Shown: positions 10,351 to 24,264, counted from the stretch's first letter. The stretch is 64,000 nt of DNA from Sphagnum compactum (GCA_965153455.1 OZ234500.1:15747579-15811578), one strand, 5' to 3'. Numbers and translations are program-made. The notes: a model not told the origin generated them from the letters alone.

Positions 10351-13300
10351 CCACTAGTAAATTATAAAAAGTTTAGCTAGTGTAATTTTTAGATGGTTGA
10401 TGAACTTTCAAAAGGTTGTATTAAATATATGAAATGTTTTAAAGGCATCACTTTCAATCTCATCAATGCACATGATGGCTTTTGTATTTCTAATCCATAT
10501 CATTTAAAACTTGCATCATGTTTTATTCAAGCAATAAAATCATTTTGAAAAATAATTAGTTGCATAAGATGCTTTTATTATGTTCTTGACATGCAAAATA
10601 TATTCAACAAATAAATTATGGGTACATCAATTTCATTCCAATTTAAAAACATAATGGATTTGAGTATAGATCTTTCCAAAATACCACTAAAATTAAGATG
10701 TTAAATAATGGGTGCTTTCTTTGTATTTTTAACTTGTAAGAATTTCACAAACAAACATAAAACATGTGTATAATTGAACTCATAAGTAATGGCAGCTATA
10801 CTTGTTATTGAACTTAAACCTTAACTTGGTGCATTGTGCTAAACCATGGTCATATAATTCACATCCCACCTTATGTCATCTCATGTCATGACATGCATTT
10901 ATGTCGTGCTACAATACACTAATGTGATTAATACATTCATCATTGTGATAAAATTATTGCATAGACAATCAAATCAAAAGATTCATATTTGCCCCTTCAC
11001 AACATTTCTAATATTTCGAATTTTTTTGTGTAAAGCAAATCTTTTGTTGTGAACAATTGCAATAAAAATTGTAAGATCATTTTGTGCTTAAGAATGATGT
11101 TTCATTAAAAACTCAAATAAATATTCTAAATATAAAACGTTTTGAAAAAAATTAACAAATAACTTTTTAAATCTTTTTTTCTTGTTTTCTTTTAATGATT
11201 CATCAGGTGATTTTTCAAATGTGAATGATTCAATCTTAAATTGTCAATCATAATTTTATGACATATGAATATGGATGATAACATAACATTTTTCTCATAC
11301 CAACTATCACACAAGCTTCAAATTAATTTCCAATTGATATTCAAGAAGGTTTAGATTCATTTTCAAACACAAAGAAGAAATCGAATGTGAATTGGACAAA
11401 AAATTATTTGAAAGTAAAATTTGAATACTTGCAATTATATTTCAACATCGAAATGTGATTACATATTTAAATTGAATGCACAAATATTTATACATATTCA
11501 TAAAGCTTAAATGTTATATGTTGATTTGAATGCAATATGAATGTTTACATATTTAGATTGTTTGAGTGTTTACAATGGTTGAATGATGTTTCATGTGTTT
11601 GAATGTAAATAATGAGTGAAAAGAGCATACACCTCATGAAATGTACATCTTGATTTTATGATTGAATATATCATAACAAAGTATGGAATAATGAAATGAC
11701 ATGAAAAGATTTTTTTTTAATAAATAATGCATGGGTAAATGTGAATGGATGCCCTCTATTTTTGTATGCAATGAATTCAATTGTAGTTCAAATGATAAAT
11801 AAAGTTTTTAAAAAAGAATGAAAAGGAAAGTGAAAAAAATGTTGATGAAGATGAAGTATAAAAAAAATAAAGACAAGAATATGAAAAAAAAAAATGAATA
11901 GAAAAAGTTATGAAGTGGGTAAAAGAAGAAAAAACATGTGAAAAAATGATGATAATGATGTTTTTGTGCCAACATTAAAAACTACAAAAATATGACCCCA
12001 TTTTACTATGTAATCTACTCAACATTCCCTCAACATTTTGAGTGGAAATGGTTCAATAGAAAGATGAAATTTATTATTTTATAAAAGCATATATATTACT
12101 AAATTTTTATAAATATGCCATTTCCAAATCATTTTCAAGTGCTTTTCAGAGTCTTTTAAATAACTAGGGCTCCACATTGCTACACACTTAATCATTTACG
12201 CATTCCCGTTCATTCTATCCACATGTTTTTTATTATTGTAATTTTTTTAAAAATAAAATATGGAAAGAGGAGGAAGGAAGAGAGATATATAATGATGTTA
12301 AAAATATAACATGCCCAAGCCTTTTTTTGTATTGGGTTTCTTGCTTAAGATAAAAAACACAATACACAATGTTAATGTTTTTGAGATTTAAGAGTATGGT
12401 AAGGTTCTTAAAAACAAGTCTCTAAATAGATTATTGTGAAAGTCTACAAAGAATATTAGGCAATTTCAAAAAAAGAAAACTAAAGCAAGAAAACTAAAGG
12501 CTTACATTTTTATGGTGAGAAAAGTGTTTTCAATGTATTATTTTTTTAAAAGATATTTTCAATATATCATATTTTAAGAAAAGGAGTTATGTATTTGGCA
12601 TGTATTCAAGCAATTTCTCAAATGTTGTTTCATTTTAGAGACCACATACTTTTAATTTTTCTACAATTAAGATTAAATCCAATGTCAACAACATAAGCAA
12701 TAATAACAAATAGACCACATGATGATTTATCAAGTTGTTGCATTACATTTGCATAAATGTAGTTCAAATCAATTTCAGATTTAAGATAAACATGGTTACC
12801 AAAACAAAACAAAAAAATTCAAAATCAATTCAACATTTGCAAATTTTGTAAGGAAAAAGAAAAATTATTTCAGAAGAATATTTCCTTTTTAAAAAAATTA
12901 AAGTATTAAAATTTAAAAGTTTTGAATCTATTTTGTTTCAATTATTGGCAAATATTGTTAGGGAGATTTAACCAAATTCGACCATGAATAGTAAGTATAA
13001 CCATTTGATTTCATTTGCATGACTACAAGACTAAAATTATGATTTCATGATTATCTAAAAATACCACTACAACATAATGTGGTCACCAACAATATATAAT
13101 TAATTCAAACAACATATATAATGTAAAAAATTTGGGTATTAACTAATTGCACCAAGAAACTTTAACTAGTAAATAATCTTAAGGTTGAGGAATCCAATAC
13201 TAAAATTGAAAAAACCAATGACAAAAATGGGAGGTTAAATATTATAATTTTTGGCTCTAAAATTCTTGTAAACTTTCATAGGCATAGTAGCCCTCCTTAC

Positions 13301-13439
13301 TAAAATCAAAGTGCACGATGAATGTGAATTGATATTTACATGTGATCTAAGTAATGAAAATTATATCAATTTTTTAAAATTTTGAGTTGAAGTAACATTT
13401 TGATAAGTAAAAAAACAAGGATAGGCATTAAGAATTAGA

Positions 13440-13860
13440 AGGAAGTTTTTAAACGATTCAAAAGAAAAACTTAAGAGGTTTGAAAATACATATTTTTTAT
13501 CAATTTTTAAAGGATAGTTGATAGAAGCTTTTAAAACATGTGGTTGACAAAAAAATTATTTAAAAAGGTGATAGAACGTTTAAAAAGTACAAATTTTTAT
13601 TTTTTATTTAAAATAATTGACTCAAGTTTTTAAAAGACATAGTTAATGATTTAAAAAATAGAAGATTTTTTTTTAAAAATTGGCAAAAGGTTTAACAAGG
13701 ATAATTAATATAAAATTCTAAAAGAAAGTTGGTGAAAATTTTAAAATATATATTTGATATAAGTTTTTAGAACCATAGTTGGTAGAAACTTGTAAAACAA
13801 TGATTGGCATAAACTCTTAGAAAATGTAATTAATGGAAGCTTATAAAATATTACATAATA
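13440..13860 (+). repeat. Highly diverged tandem repeat, about 40-base unit
   Basis: Units like 'agttgatagaagcttttaaa' recur about ten times with heavy drift (variants 'ggttgacaaaaa', 'gttggtgaaaattttaaaa', 'gttggtagaaacttgtaaaa', 'attggcataaactcttag'). Related units also occur at about 8960-9060, so the family is dispersed in this desert. Confidence 0.55.
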
Positions 13861-16800
13861 AAACTATAAATTCATGTTAATTGTTAAGATCTTTGGTTTC
13901 TAGTTTGGTGATATTTTTAATCAAATTATTGTGTATTTTGATGAATCACAATCTAAGATTTCATTATCACAATTATCGAAACTTTAACTAATTTCCAACA
14001 AAACATTCACTACTTTTGTGAAATGAATGTTCAACTTAAAGCGCATTGATTTCAAATTTTATCTACAATTTTAGAATTTGCATCCAACATGAAATCCAAC
14101 AAGAACTTTGTAAAGGAAATGGGAATTGTTTTAAAACTCATGCACTATTCAATTTTAACAATGAGTGAAAGAACTTAAGGTCAACATTTTATGTCAATTC
14201 AATTTTGAAATTATCTATACCAATTTATTTTTTAGTTTTCAAAGTTTAGTTTCTTAAATTATAAAACTTTCAATAATTTCAACTGTCTTCAAAATAAAAA
14301 TCATTCTCATTATTTCAATGTAATTTTTTGAAAGGACTGGCCATAGTTTAAAATTTCATTTTTCTATTGATTCAAATTTTATTTCATGTGCAAATATTTT
14401 AAAACATTGTTTGGTAACTTTCAATTTAAATTTGTGTTTTTCTTTTCATTGTTTATGTAATTATGAAATGTAATTATTGTTTCATCCATACTAAAATGTT
14501 ATTCAATACATCATTTTAATAAATGAATTTGATATAACAATGGACAATGATGTTGTTAGTAATCCATCCTTTGAGAATTGAACACTTAAAGAATTAAAAG
14601 CCTTGCATTTTGTTGACATTATTGCCCTACTTTGCCTTATTAATTATAACATAGAAACATTGTTTATATTTTATTTTTCCAAAATTAAAAACATTTTATG
14701 TGTATGAAATTGGAAATCAACAAGAGATCACATTGATATACATTAAGTCTTTGATTGGTTAGATTAATTTCATACCTAGTGTAAAGTAATAAGATGATCC
14801 TCATTTTGATATATTCTAATTTTAAAGAAAAAATTCACCTAATTTCTATCATAAACGTTTTGAAACTTAATCCTAAATGCCAATTTCCTAATTTTTTATG
14901 AGAGTCATGGTTCTCTTGGTGGAATGTTTTATATGAAAAAAAATCTAGGTTTAATTGTTGATGTATGAACAAATGATTTGAAAAGGAATTAGAATAAAAA
15001 AAATAAAAGAATGTTTTTTAAACATTAGGTAATATCGTGCACATGCTATGATCATGCCTTTCATTCCATTCCACATTATTTTTGTAGTGATTTTATTCCA
15101 ATCGAAAAAAAATAAACATCAACATTTACAAAGGATTTTAAAACAAAAATAGAACCCTAAATTCATCAAATTTTTTTAAAAAAAAAATCATATTTTTACC
15201 ATATAATATTATTGGTAATCACCTTATAGAAGGATTTCTAAAAGGTTCAATTATTAGGTTTACATGATTGCCAAATTTGGTTAGATCTTGTAATCAATAT
15301 TCACTAATCTAACATGTCAAAATATTAAACAAATTAAAAAATCAATCACCCATTTAGTTGTTCACCTAATTTTAAGTGTTGTTGCACAATTGTTACACTT
15401 CTTTCACCCATTGTTCCACATCTTCCCAAAGAGAATAAACATACTTTATTGCATTGATTTAAGTTATCAATTCATAAATCTCGTGAAACTATTTGCAAAT
15501 TATCATAAAATTTTGTTGCTTCAGAATCCCATGAACATAAAACTCAATCATAATTATAGAATTAAAAATGTATAAAAAAACCAATATCATAGAACCATAT
15601 TTCACAAATCAAGATTACGTAATTTGTTATATAATCATGAAGTTCTATGTTCTTTGCAACCATTAATAAAGAAAATTATTTACTTTTTTTTTTTTTTCCC
15701 CCTTTTGTTTTTGACCCTTGCAAATGGAACAAGTGTTACTTAGATCAAGAGCATTAAATAAATGTCATGAGGTTTTTCTCCCTTTTCCTTGTTTTTATAG
15801 AAGGAATCCATAAGAACACTTGTGTTTCTATGGTTGGTTGGTTGTTGGAACCTAATTTTGCATGAGCAAGGTTCCGTCTTTTTCATCATTTTGGGTTATC
15901 CCAAAGGCGTGCTTCTCATCTTTGGTGTTATAAGACTTTTGAGCACATTGAAGAAACAAGAATTGTGATTTGATGTCAAAGTTTGTATTTTTGGGCTTGG
16001 AGTCCTGCAGTTGCAAGTGAGTTCATTTTTGTTGATTCATGTGCACGCTTTTATGCATGTGACTTTCTAAATTTTGAATAGTGTTGTGCTATGATCCATT
16101 ACCACTAGACGCCCCTCGTGTTATCAAGTCTTAAGCAAATCAGATTTCAGCAGTTGGAGGTTACTCACAGAAATATAAATGAGCAGAAACATAAATGGAG
16201 AAAGAACATGTAGGGTTGTGGTTTATGTGCAAAATGAATAATTGTCTCCACATGATGTCAAGGATTAGCATTGTGAATCCTAACAACCCTGCAGCACCTG
16301 GATGATATGTTAGATGTCAAACTCTTGGAAAATATGGAGGCCTTGTGGCTGAGCTGAAGATTATTCCATTGATACCAAAACAAAGATGAGGATGACTTGT
16401 GCTTGCACATGGATCTACCATTATGTGAAGAAGTCTAGAACCTGATGTTGTGCAACTAGATATACCAGCTTGCAAATTTGGAGTATTGCAACTCAGCCAT
16501 TACCAAAACAAGGTTGCAGCAACAATGCACAATACGTCTTGAACTGATGGTGGAGGAATGTTCTTACTTCAGAGAGATCCATTCATCTCTCTGCAAATGT
16601 GTGTAGTGCCAGGCCCTGAACTCCATGGCTCCAAAGTTTGGAAAGGTTTTTACGGTCATGTTGCTTTTAACAAGACACATATAGCTCTCTTCGAGCCAAT
16701 GTCTAGTTGCTGCAGCACAGAAATATGTGCCTCTACAGTAAATCTGAGCCTGCTGAACCCCTGATTCCTGAAAGAACAGCTGCTGGGACACATACTAAAG

Positions 16801-18939
16801 CTTTGAATTGATGGCTGTGTGATGCTCATGCTCAGTTTGAACATGATTTCCGATAGATTTGTTTGATTGAGCAGACACCCATGAGTGCCATTGTGATCTC
16901 CAGTTCATTTTGTAACATCTGTAGCACCTTTCTCACCCCAGCCTCCCCATCCACTGCAAGTCCAAAAACTGAAGGCCTTCCTACCTGTGCCACAAAGAAC
17001 AGTCAGAAACTTAGTTGATCATGAATCCTGATTCACCCTGTATATGTAGACCTCAACAAGGCAAGTAGATCCATTTTGATGACCATAACACCTCTACAGT
17101 ACTTTTTGCTTGTGTGATTTAATGGTCTCAGTTTACATTCAGGAATCATCTTGTTTAAGCATCAACTAGCTAAACATCAGTGTTGTGTCATCTGGTCATA
17201 CAAAATATTGTAGACATCTGATGCAGTGCAAGGGAGTAGTGTTGATGTGCAATTTTTTTTGCCACTTAGTTAAAGGAGCTCTCCTGGAAACTTTAATCAG
17301 CACTTACCAAAACACCAGATGCACCTAGCGCAAGAGCCTTGAAGACATCTGTGCCCCGACGAATTCCTCCATCAAGAAAGACAGGTACTCGCCCACCCAC
17401 AGCCTTCACAATCTACATTCATGATGGGTATTTGACCATATGAGCAAACTCAGTAGCAGATGCAAACTGCCTGTGAAATCACAATTGAGAAAGATAAGAG
17501 TCGGCTAGACAAACCTCCTCAAGTACAGAAATTGTAGCAGGAACACTGTTCAGTTGCCGACCTCCATGATTCGAAACAAAAATACCAGCAACTCCAGCCT
17601 GCACTGCCAGTATTGCTGCAAGCTTGTTTGAAATGTGCCAGGCACAATTAGTCAAACAAGCCACCATAAACTTCTGGAAAAATTATCACTGTGCACTATA
17701 CAAAAACAGCAAACACCAAAAAATCTATACCATTTGTAAGTAGGCAAACAGGGTTGTGGAACAGGACCTTACCATCCTCAACACTAAGAATCCCCTTGAG
17801 AATTATGGGCAGTTTGGTAATGCTTTGCAACCATTTGACATCCTGCAGATACCAGTTGTATATTACAGTAGTAAAAACCAGGATTGCATTTGAGAGAATC
17901 TACAGTTCAAGTCCACAACCTAGGGCCAGTCTATCACCTCTGGTACAAGTGTCTTAGAGGTGATGCAAAACATGGTTCATGTTCATACACATTGGACCAT
18001 TGTTCATTCTCCTTGAAGAAAAGTCAGAAAAAGTAATCCGCTTGAGAGAACCTAGGAAATGCACCTTCCAGTTGAGGGATCTGTCAAGAAGGTTATCTGC
18101 CCACACTGAAAGTGAAAGAATTACTGGTCTGTCAAACCACCAACATGTCAGAAACTTAAGGAAACCTTGTAGCACAGAGAGGATCAGTCATGTACTGGTC
18201 TGGATATTCAAAAATCTTATCAAGAGTCTCATGAGACCAACTCTTGGATAATTTGTGAGCTATTATCCTCATACTCCTTCCATCACTTGATGAGGTGGTG
18301 ACTATGCTTACCTTTGGCAAGTTGTTAACATTCACGAGGCCCTCGAAATTTTTTTTGGACACATGAGGTGGCAATTCGAACCTGCAGCAACATAATGACT
18401 ATTAAGGTTAACAAATTAGTGTTACCAACAGTTTTGAACCATCAAAAACGTCAAAAGTCCATTTGGGCAGGGTGATCTTGTATGGAGGTGTCTGTAAACT
18501 CAGGCTCAATTTGAATACAAACTTGTTTTTCAGGTCTGCTTCTCTGCGGCCAGCTCGTTGTGTATCCACTGTCAGCACCATTGCATTGTAGCCTGCATTC
18601 TCTGCCCGACGCACCAATTGTGTGGTGATGTCTCTGTCCTTGTAAACCTGTTAAGCTCCATGAATTTGACCAAAAAAAAAAATTCAGGTTTGTCACAAAA
18701 ACTGCCACAAAACTGGATCACAAACTGGATCCAGTAGTGTGAAGAGTGAACTAGGGCAGGGTCTATAACCTGCAGCACTACAGGATCAGCACTGCCACAT
18801 ATATCTGTGTTGGAGTTTTGTGTTGGTGATAAGAGTCATTTTGAGTAAAGAGCCCAAAGTCCCAGTTGGTGAGTATCACATTTTGTACAAACAAGACAGC
18901 ACAGATTGTTATACTCACTTGAACTCACATTCTCTCGTT

Positions 18940-18944
18940 TGCAT
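18940..18944 (+). repeat. Target site duplication, left
   Basis: The five bases TGCAT directly precede the 5' LTR and recur directly after the 3' LTR at 24265-24269. The sister gene has a single TGCAT at 31782-31786 in the matching intron position. Confidence 0.93.
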
Positions 18945-19286
18945 TGTTGAGATGTCAAGCTCAACTAGAGCTGACACTCATGATGGGCCTCAGTGACCGT
19001 TCTACATTTTGGCGCGCTTAGTGATCGTTCTACGTTCACTTCGACTGACACGCGCGCGACGGATCTTCGCCACGGCTTTTTTGGAGGGACTAGTGGTCGT
19101 CAAGGAGTTTCTATCACAAGCTCGGTGTGTGTACTTGCAGCTGCAGGAGAAGTCCTGACCCAGTAGCAGCAGCAGCAGGAGCAGCAGCATCAAACAGAAG
19201 CTAGTGCTGCAGCTGCAAATGCTGAAGCAGCAGCCAGAGTGTGTTTGCAAGAGCTCAAGCTCTCTCCCTCCCCCAATCTTTTTTCA
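18945..19286 (+). repeat. 5' LTR of copia element
   Basis: Begins TGTTGAGATGTC and ends TTTTTTCA. It is one CAG triplet longer than the 3' LTR within the CAG/CAGGAG run near 19165. Confidence 0.95.
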
Positions 19287-19298
19287 TGGTATCGGAGC
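19287..19298 (+). other. Primer binding site (initiator Met tRNA)
   Basis: TGGTATCGGAGC lies directly after the 5' LTR. It matches the usual plant copia site complementary to the 3' end of initiator methionine tRNA, with one difference from the common TGGTATCAGAGC. Confidence 0.9.
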
Positions 19299-19567
19299 GA
19301 GGTTCAGGCTAAGGGCTGAGCAGCAAGCACAAGAAGCAAAGGAGGGATACGACAGCAAGAGGTCATCATCTCTTCCCCCTTCGTGTTCGCCACTACACCC
19401 GTGTCGGAGCTCTTCGGGAGGCACCGGCAACGACATCGGATCGAGGAGCTGTCTTCGCCAAGACGAAGCTATAGGGACTGTACGAAATTTTGGGGCTGAA
19501 ACTGCGTTTCTGCATCATCTCGACCTCTGTTTTGAGTCAGCAGGCGTTCGTGTGCTATTCGGACAAG

Positions 19568-22500
19568 ATGTCAGACAGCATCAATCAAATTGTTAGTGAG
19601 AAGCTTGACAAGAACAACTTCCATGCTTGGAAGTTCAGGATGACCAATTTCCTTATGGGAAAAGGATTTTGGGACTATGTGGAAGGTGAGAATGAAGACC
19701 CTCCAGAGCTACCTGAGGAAAATGCCACTGCAGTAGAGATAAAGGCATTCAAGGATTGGAACCAGGGTGCATGCAAGGTCATGTATTGGTTGTCTGTCAG
19801 TGTTACAGACACTATGATTGGGCACATACAGGATGCTCACACTCCAGCAGAAGCATGGCAAAACGTGGTGCAGATGTTCCAGACAAATACAAAGGCAAGG
19901 AAGCTGCAGTTAAAGCAAGAGCTGCACACTGTGGAGAAGAAGAACATGTCTATCAATGAGTATTCATTGAAGATCAAAGGTATTGTTGAATCCCTTGCAT
20001 CTATTAATGTATCTGTGGATGATGATGATTTGGTCAGCGTCTGTCTAAATGGACTTGGAAAGGAATACAAACCTTTCAAGACATCCATAATTGTTAGGGA
20101 GAATGTTCCAAACTTTCGAGATCTTGTTTCAATGCTGATTGTAGAAGAGAAAACTTTAAATGAAGATTGTTCTACACAAAACAAGAACAATGTAGAGCAG
20201 CAGGCCTTCTACTCAAATACAAGTAGAGGCAGAGGAAGAGGTCGTGGTCAAGGCCAAGGTGGTGGCCGTTTTGGAAATCAGAATTTTGAACAGCAACAGT
20301 CAAATGACTCACAGCAACAACAGTCATACAGAGGTGGTGGAAGAGGTCAGTCTCAAGGCAGGGGGGGCCAAAGAGGACGTGGCAATTGGAACAGACAACA
20401 ATCTGGATCAGATTCTAGAGACTGTCATTATTGTGGCAAACCAGGCCATTGGGCCAGAGAATGTAGAAAGAAGGAAAGTGACATGAGGAATGGAAGACTA
20501 CAGCAGAATAATTATGCATCCTCAAGCAAGCAGGTTGAAGATAGGTATGAGCATCTATTTGTTGTGCAGCACATGCTAAATACAGTGGCTGCAAATGCAT
20601 CCACAAATGTTGATAATGTATGGTATGTGGATTCGGGAGCCTCTAACCACATGACCTATCATGGTGAGTGGTTTGGGGATGTCAAAAATCTAGAAAAACC
20701 AGGTTATGTAGAGACAGGAGATGACACAGCCCATCCCATTGCTCATATCGGGAATGTGCCATTAGCTATGCAAGATGGCAAGATAAAGTACTTGTCTGAT
20801 GTACTTCATGTGCCCAATATCACAAAGAACTTGGTTTCTGTTGGGCAAATGATTGAGCAGGGTTTGCAAGTTCGGTTCAACCCTGATGGCTACTATGTCG
20901 AAGACTTCAAGGACAAATGTCGTTTAGTTGCTAAGGGCAAAAGAGTGGGCAGAATGTTTACTTTGGATGTAAGCATGCCTGAGGTGGAAGCTACTATGTT
21001 TGCACAAGGTGCAGGAGTTGTGGCTGATATGGACATATGGCATAAGCGTATTGGTCATGTAAATGAGCAGCGATTGAAGTCTATGCAGAGTTCAGAAATT
21101 GTCACAGGTTTGCCAAAGTTTAAGGTGGATGGAATGCATAAGATATGTGAAGCATGTCAACTTGGGAAACAAACAAAGAATGTGTTTCCGCATGACAAGA
21201 ATGTAAGTAAGAGAGCACTTGATGTAGTGCACTCAAATGTATGGGGGCCAACCAAGACAGCGTCAATGGGAGGATGTCGCTACTATGTGTCATTCATTGA
21301 TGACCACACAAGAAGAGTGTGGGTGTACTTCATGAAGGAAAAAAGTGAAGTGTTCACTCACTTTCAGAATTTCAGAATGTTGGCTGAAAAGCAAATAGGG
21401 TTGCAAGTTAAGTGCCTAAGGTCAGATGGAGGGGGAGAATATTTCTCCAATGAGTTTACTACATATCTGAAAATGCATGGAATTCAGAGGCAATTCACAT
21501 GCAGGTATACTCCGCAGCAAAATGGAGTTGCTGAGAGAAAGAATAGGCACATTGCAGAGGTTGCTCGTGCATTAATGGCTGACAAGAGCATGCCACATCA
21601 TTATTGGGCTGAAGCAGTTGCGACTGCAGTCTACATCATGAACAGGACCCCCACAGCAGCAGTGCATTGTATGATTCCAGAGGAGAAGTACAGTGGAAGA
21701 AAACCAGATTTGTCACACTTGAAGGTGTTTGGGTGCATTGCATATGTACATGTACGAGATGAGCTACGGACTAAGCTAGATCCGAAGGCTGAAAAATGTG
21801 TTTTCATTGGGTACTCACTTGAACAGAAAGGGTACAGATGTTATAACCCTGTCACACGTAAAATGAGGGTGAGCAGGGATGTTGTGTTTGATGAAATGAG
21901 CAGCTGGTGTGCTAATGTGAAAGACACTATTGGGGCTGATGCAAATGAGCATGTGGTTGTAAAGAATGCAGGTCAGCAATCACAAACTTTGAGTGGACCA
22001 CGAGAGTCCCCTTCTAGTGGGTCTACTAATAGACCATGGAGCGGTAGGCTGCGTCATAATAGCAGTCCTACAAATACAGGTGATGCATCATATAAAGGAA
22101 AAGAGAAGGTTGGTGAGGCCCTTGGTATGCCTGACATTTCGGCAGGATATTCACATGTAGATGGAGAGTCTAGTGGCTCTGAGCAGAGCCTTGATGAGGA
22201 GTTTGGGATTCCAGCTATCAATACACCTGGTGTGAAAAGAGCTAATGTAGCAAATAGGACACCACAGACAGATCCAGGTCCCCGCAGGTCTACCAGGGAA
22301 AGACGACCAGTCCAGAGATTGATATATGATGGTTATGTAGCTCGCCATTATGCATATATGGCAAAGGTTGTGCAGGATGTTGAACCCATTTGTTTTGAGG
22401 ATGCCATTGGGCATGCACTTTGGGATAAAGCCATGGATGAGGAGATGGTTGCATTGGATGCAAACAGGACATGGGAGTTGGTGCCTTTGCCTGAAGGGAA

Positions 22501-23977
22501 AAAGGCTATTGGATGTAAATGGGTGTACAAAGTGAAGCACAACTCGGATGGAAGCATAGGCAGGTATAAGGCTAGATTAGTAGCCAAAGGATATGCCCAG
22601 ACACATGGCATTGATTATGAGGAGACATTTGCTCCTGTTGCAAAGATGGCAACAGTGAGAGCTGTGATTGCAGTGGCTGCATCAAGAGGTTGGCTATTAC
22701 ATCAAATGGATGTAAAGAATGCCTTCTTGCATGGCGAGTTGCAAGAAGAAGTGTATTTGGACCAGCCACCTGGATATGAGGATATGAGTCACCCAAATTA
22801 TGTGTGCAGGCTGCGTAAAGCCTTGTATGGACTGAAACAGGCACCGAGAGCATGGCATGACAAAATTGCAGAGTCTCTTGTCACCATTGGCTTTCGTATG
22901 TCAGATGCAGATCATCCACTCTATGTGCGTAAAAGTGATGAGGGTATTGTGGTCATCACTATCTATGTGAATGATTTGATTGTTGGTGGTGACAATGAGA
23001 AGGAAGTTGAGCATGTAAAACGTCTCTTTAAGCAGAAGTTTGACATGAAGGATTTGGCTGAGCTCAAATTCTTCCTAGGCATTGAGGTCATCAGGACGCC
23101 TGAGGGTATATGGTTGTCACAGCGACAGTATGCATTGGACATGCTGTCCAAATATGGTGTGGGTGGTTGTAAGCCCATTTCTGTACCACTGAATCAGAAT
23201 GGCAAGCTGAGTGCAGATGCAGGTGAGGTTTTAGAGGATGCCACCATGTACAGGAAGATAGTGGGCAGTCTTATCTACATGACAATCACTAGACCGGACT
23301 TAAACTACACAGTTGGGTTGGAGAGCTAGTTTATGCAGGTTCCTCGGAAGCCACATTTGGATGGTGTGAGGCACACACTACGCTATGTGAGTGCCACAGC
23401 AGATTATGGTCTCTTTTATGAAGCTAGCACGGAGTTGCAGGTGCATGGATACGTAGATGCTGATTGGGCTGGTAGCATCTCAGACAAGAGATCTACTAGC
23501 GGTTTTATGTTCTCTTTTGGGAGTGCTGCTGTTACTTGGAGTAGCAAGAAGCAGCCTACAATTGCCTTGTCGAGCACAAAGGCAGAGTACAGGGGTGCTG
23601 CGATGGCAGCATGTGAGGTAGCTTGGCTCCGCAAGCTACTTGGAGATTTGGGGCTGCATGTGGACAGACAGGTTGTCATATATTGTGATAACCTTAGCAG
23701 TATTCAGCTGGCTAGGAACCCAGTGTTTCATGCGCGGACGAAACACATTGAGGTTCATTATCACTTCATCAGGGAGAAGGTCTTGGCAGGTGAGATTGAT
23801 CTTATTTATGTCAGCACAGAGGATCAGGTTGCTGACATCTTCACCAAGGTCTTGGGAGCTGAGAAGCATCGCCGATTCCGCAGCATGCTTGGAGTGATGG
23901 AGTTGGAGTTGAGCTTGAGGGGGAGTGTTGAGATGTCAAGCTCAACTAGAGCTGACACTCATGATGGGCCTCAGTGA
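19568..23977 (+). pseudogene. Copia gag-pol polyprotein, interrupted
   Basis: One frame from Met at 19568 to the stop at 23975-23977, broken by an in-frame TAG at 23327-23329. Domains in order are: Gag (from NNFHAWKFRMTNFLMGKG); a Gly/Arg/Gln-rich stretch; a zinc knuckle (CHYCGKPGHWAREC); an aspartic protease (WYVDSGASNHM); the pre-integrase zinc site (HKRIGHVN, CEACQLGK); the integrase core (SFIDDHTRRVWVYF, LRSDGGGEYF, TPQQNGVAERKN); reverse transcriptase (KWVYKVKHNSDGSI, QMDVKNAFLHGEL, YGLKQAPRAWHD); and RNase H (DADWAGS, SSTKAEYRG). Besides the stop, which falls between reverse transcriptase and RNase H, the first integrase aspartate is Asn (VHSNVWGP) and the reverse transcriptase YVDD box reads YVND. 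The last codons run into the 3' LTR. Confidence 0.93.
23911..23925 (+). other. Polypurine tract
   Basis: A purine-rich stretch (gagcttgagggggag) directly before the 3' LTR, where plus-strand DNA synthesis is primed in copia elements. Confidence 0.85.
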
Positions 23978-24264
23978 CCGTTCTACATTTTGGCGCGCTT
24001 AGTGATCGTTCTACGTTCAATTCGACTGATGCGCCCGCGACGGATCTTCGCCACGGCTTTTTTGGAGGGACTAGTGGTCGTCAAGGAGTTTCTATCACAA
24101 GCTCGGTGTGTGTACTTGCAGCTGCAGGAGATGTCCTGACCCAGTAGCAGCAGCAGGAGCAGCAGCATCAAACAGAAGCTAGTGCTGCAGCTGCAAATGC
24201 TGAAGCAGCAGCCAGAGTGTGTTTGCAAGAGCTCAAGCTCTCTCCCTCCCCCAATCTTTTTTCA
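23926..24264 (+). repeat. 3' LTR of copia element
   Basis: Same ends as the 5' LTR. Followed directly by TGCAT, the right half of the target duplication (24265-24269). Confidence 0.95.

Larger units (their letters stand above)
8076..15700. other. Gene-poor, strongly AT-rich region
   Basis: About 7.6 kb of very AT-rich DNA with homopolymer runs. All open frames are short and Phe/Lys/Asn-rich, as expected by chance at this composition. I see no gene, tRNA or rRNA. Internal repeats are listed separately. Confidence 0.7.
18945..24264 (+). mobile_element. Ty1/copia LTR retrotransposon
   Basis: A complete element of about 5.32 kb in intron 4 of the minus-strand glycolate oxidase copy 1, in opposite orientation to the host gene. 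It has TG...CA LTRs of 342 and 339 bases, an initiator-Met tRNA primer site, one gag-pol frame in the copia domain order (integrase before reverse transcriptase), a polypurine tract and a 5-base target duplication. By eye the LTRs differ by about five substitutions and one 3-base indel, so the insertion is fairly recent. The coding frame carries a stop codon and two changed catalytic residues, so this copy is unlikely to move on its own. Confidence 0.96.

Noticed and set aside
19002-19250. Minus-strand frames of about 82 codons in both LTRs (also 23983-24228)
   Set aside because: They occur only because the two LTRs are near identical, and they consist of CAG-repeat-derived Cys/Leu runs.
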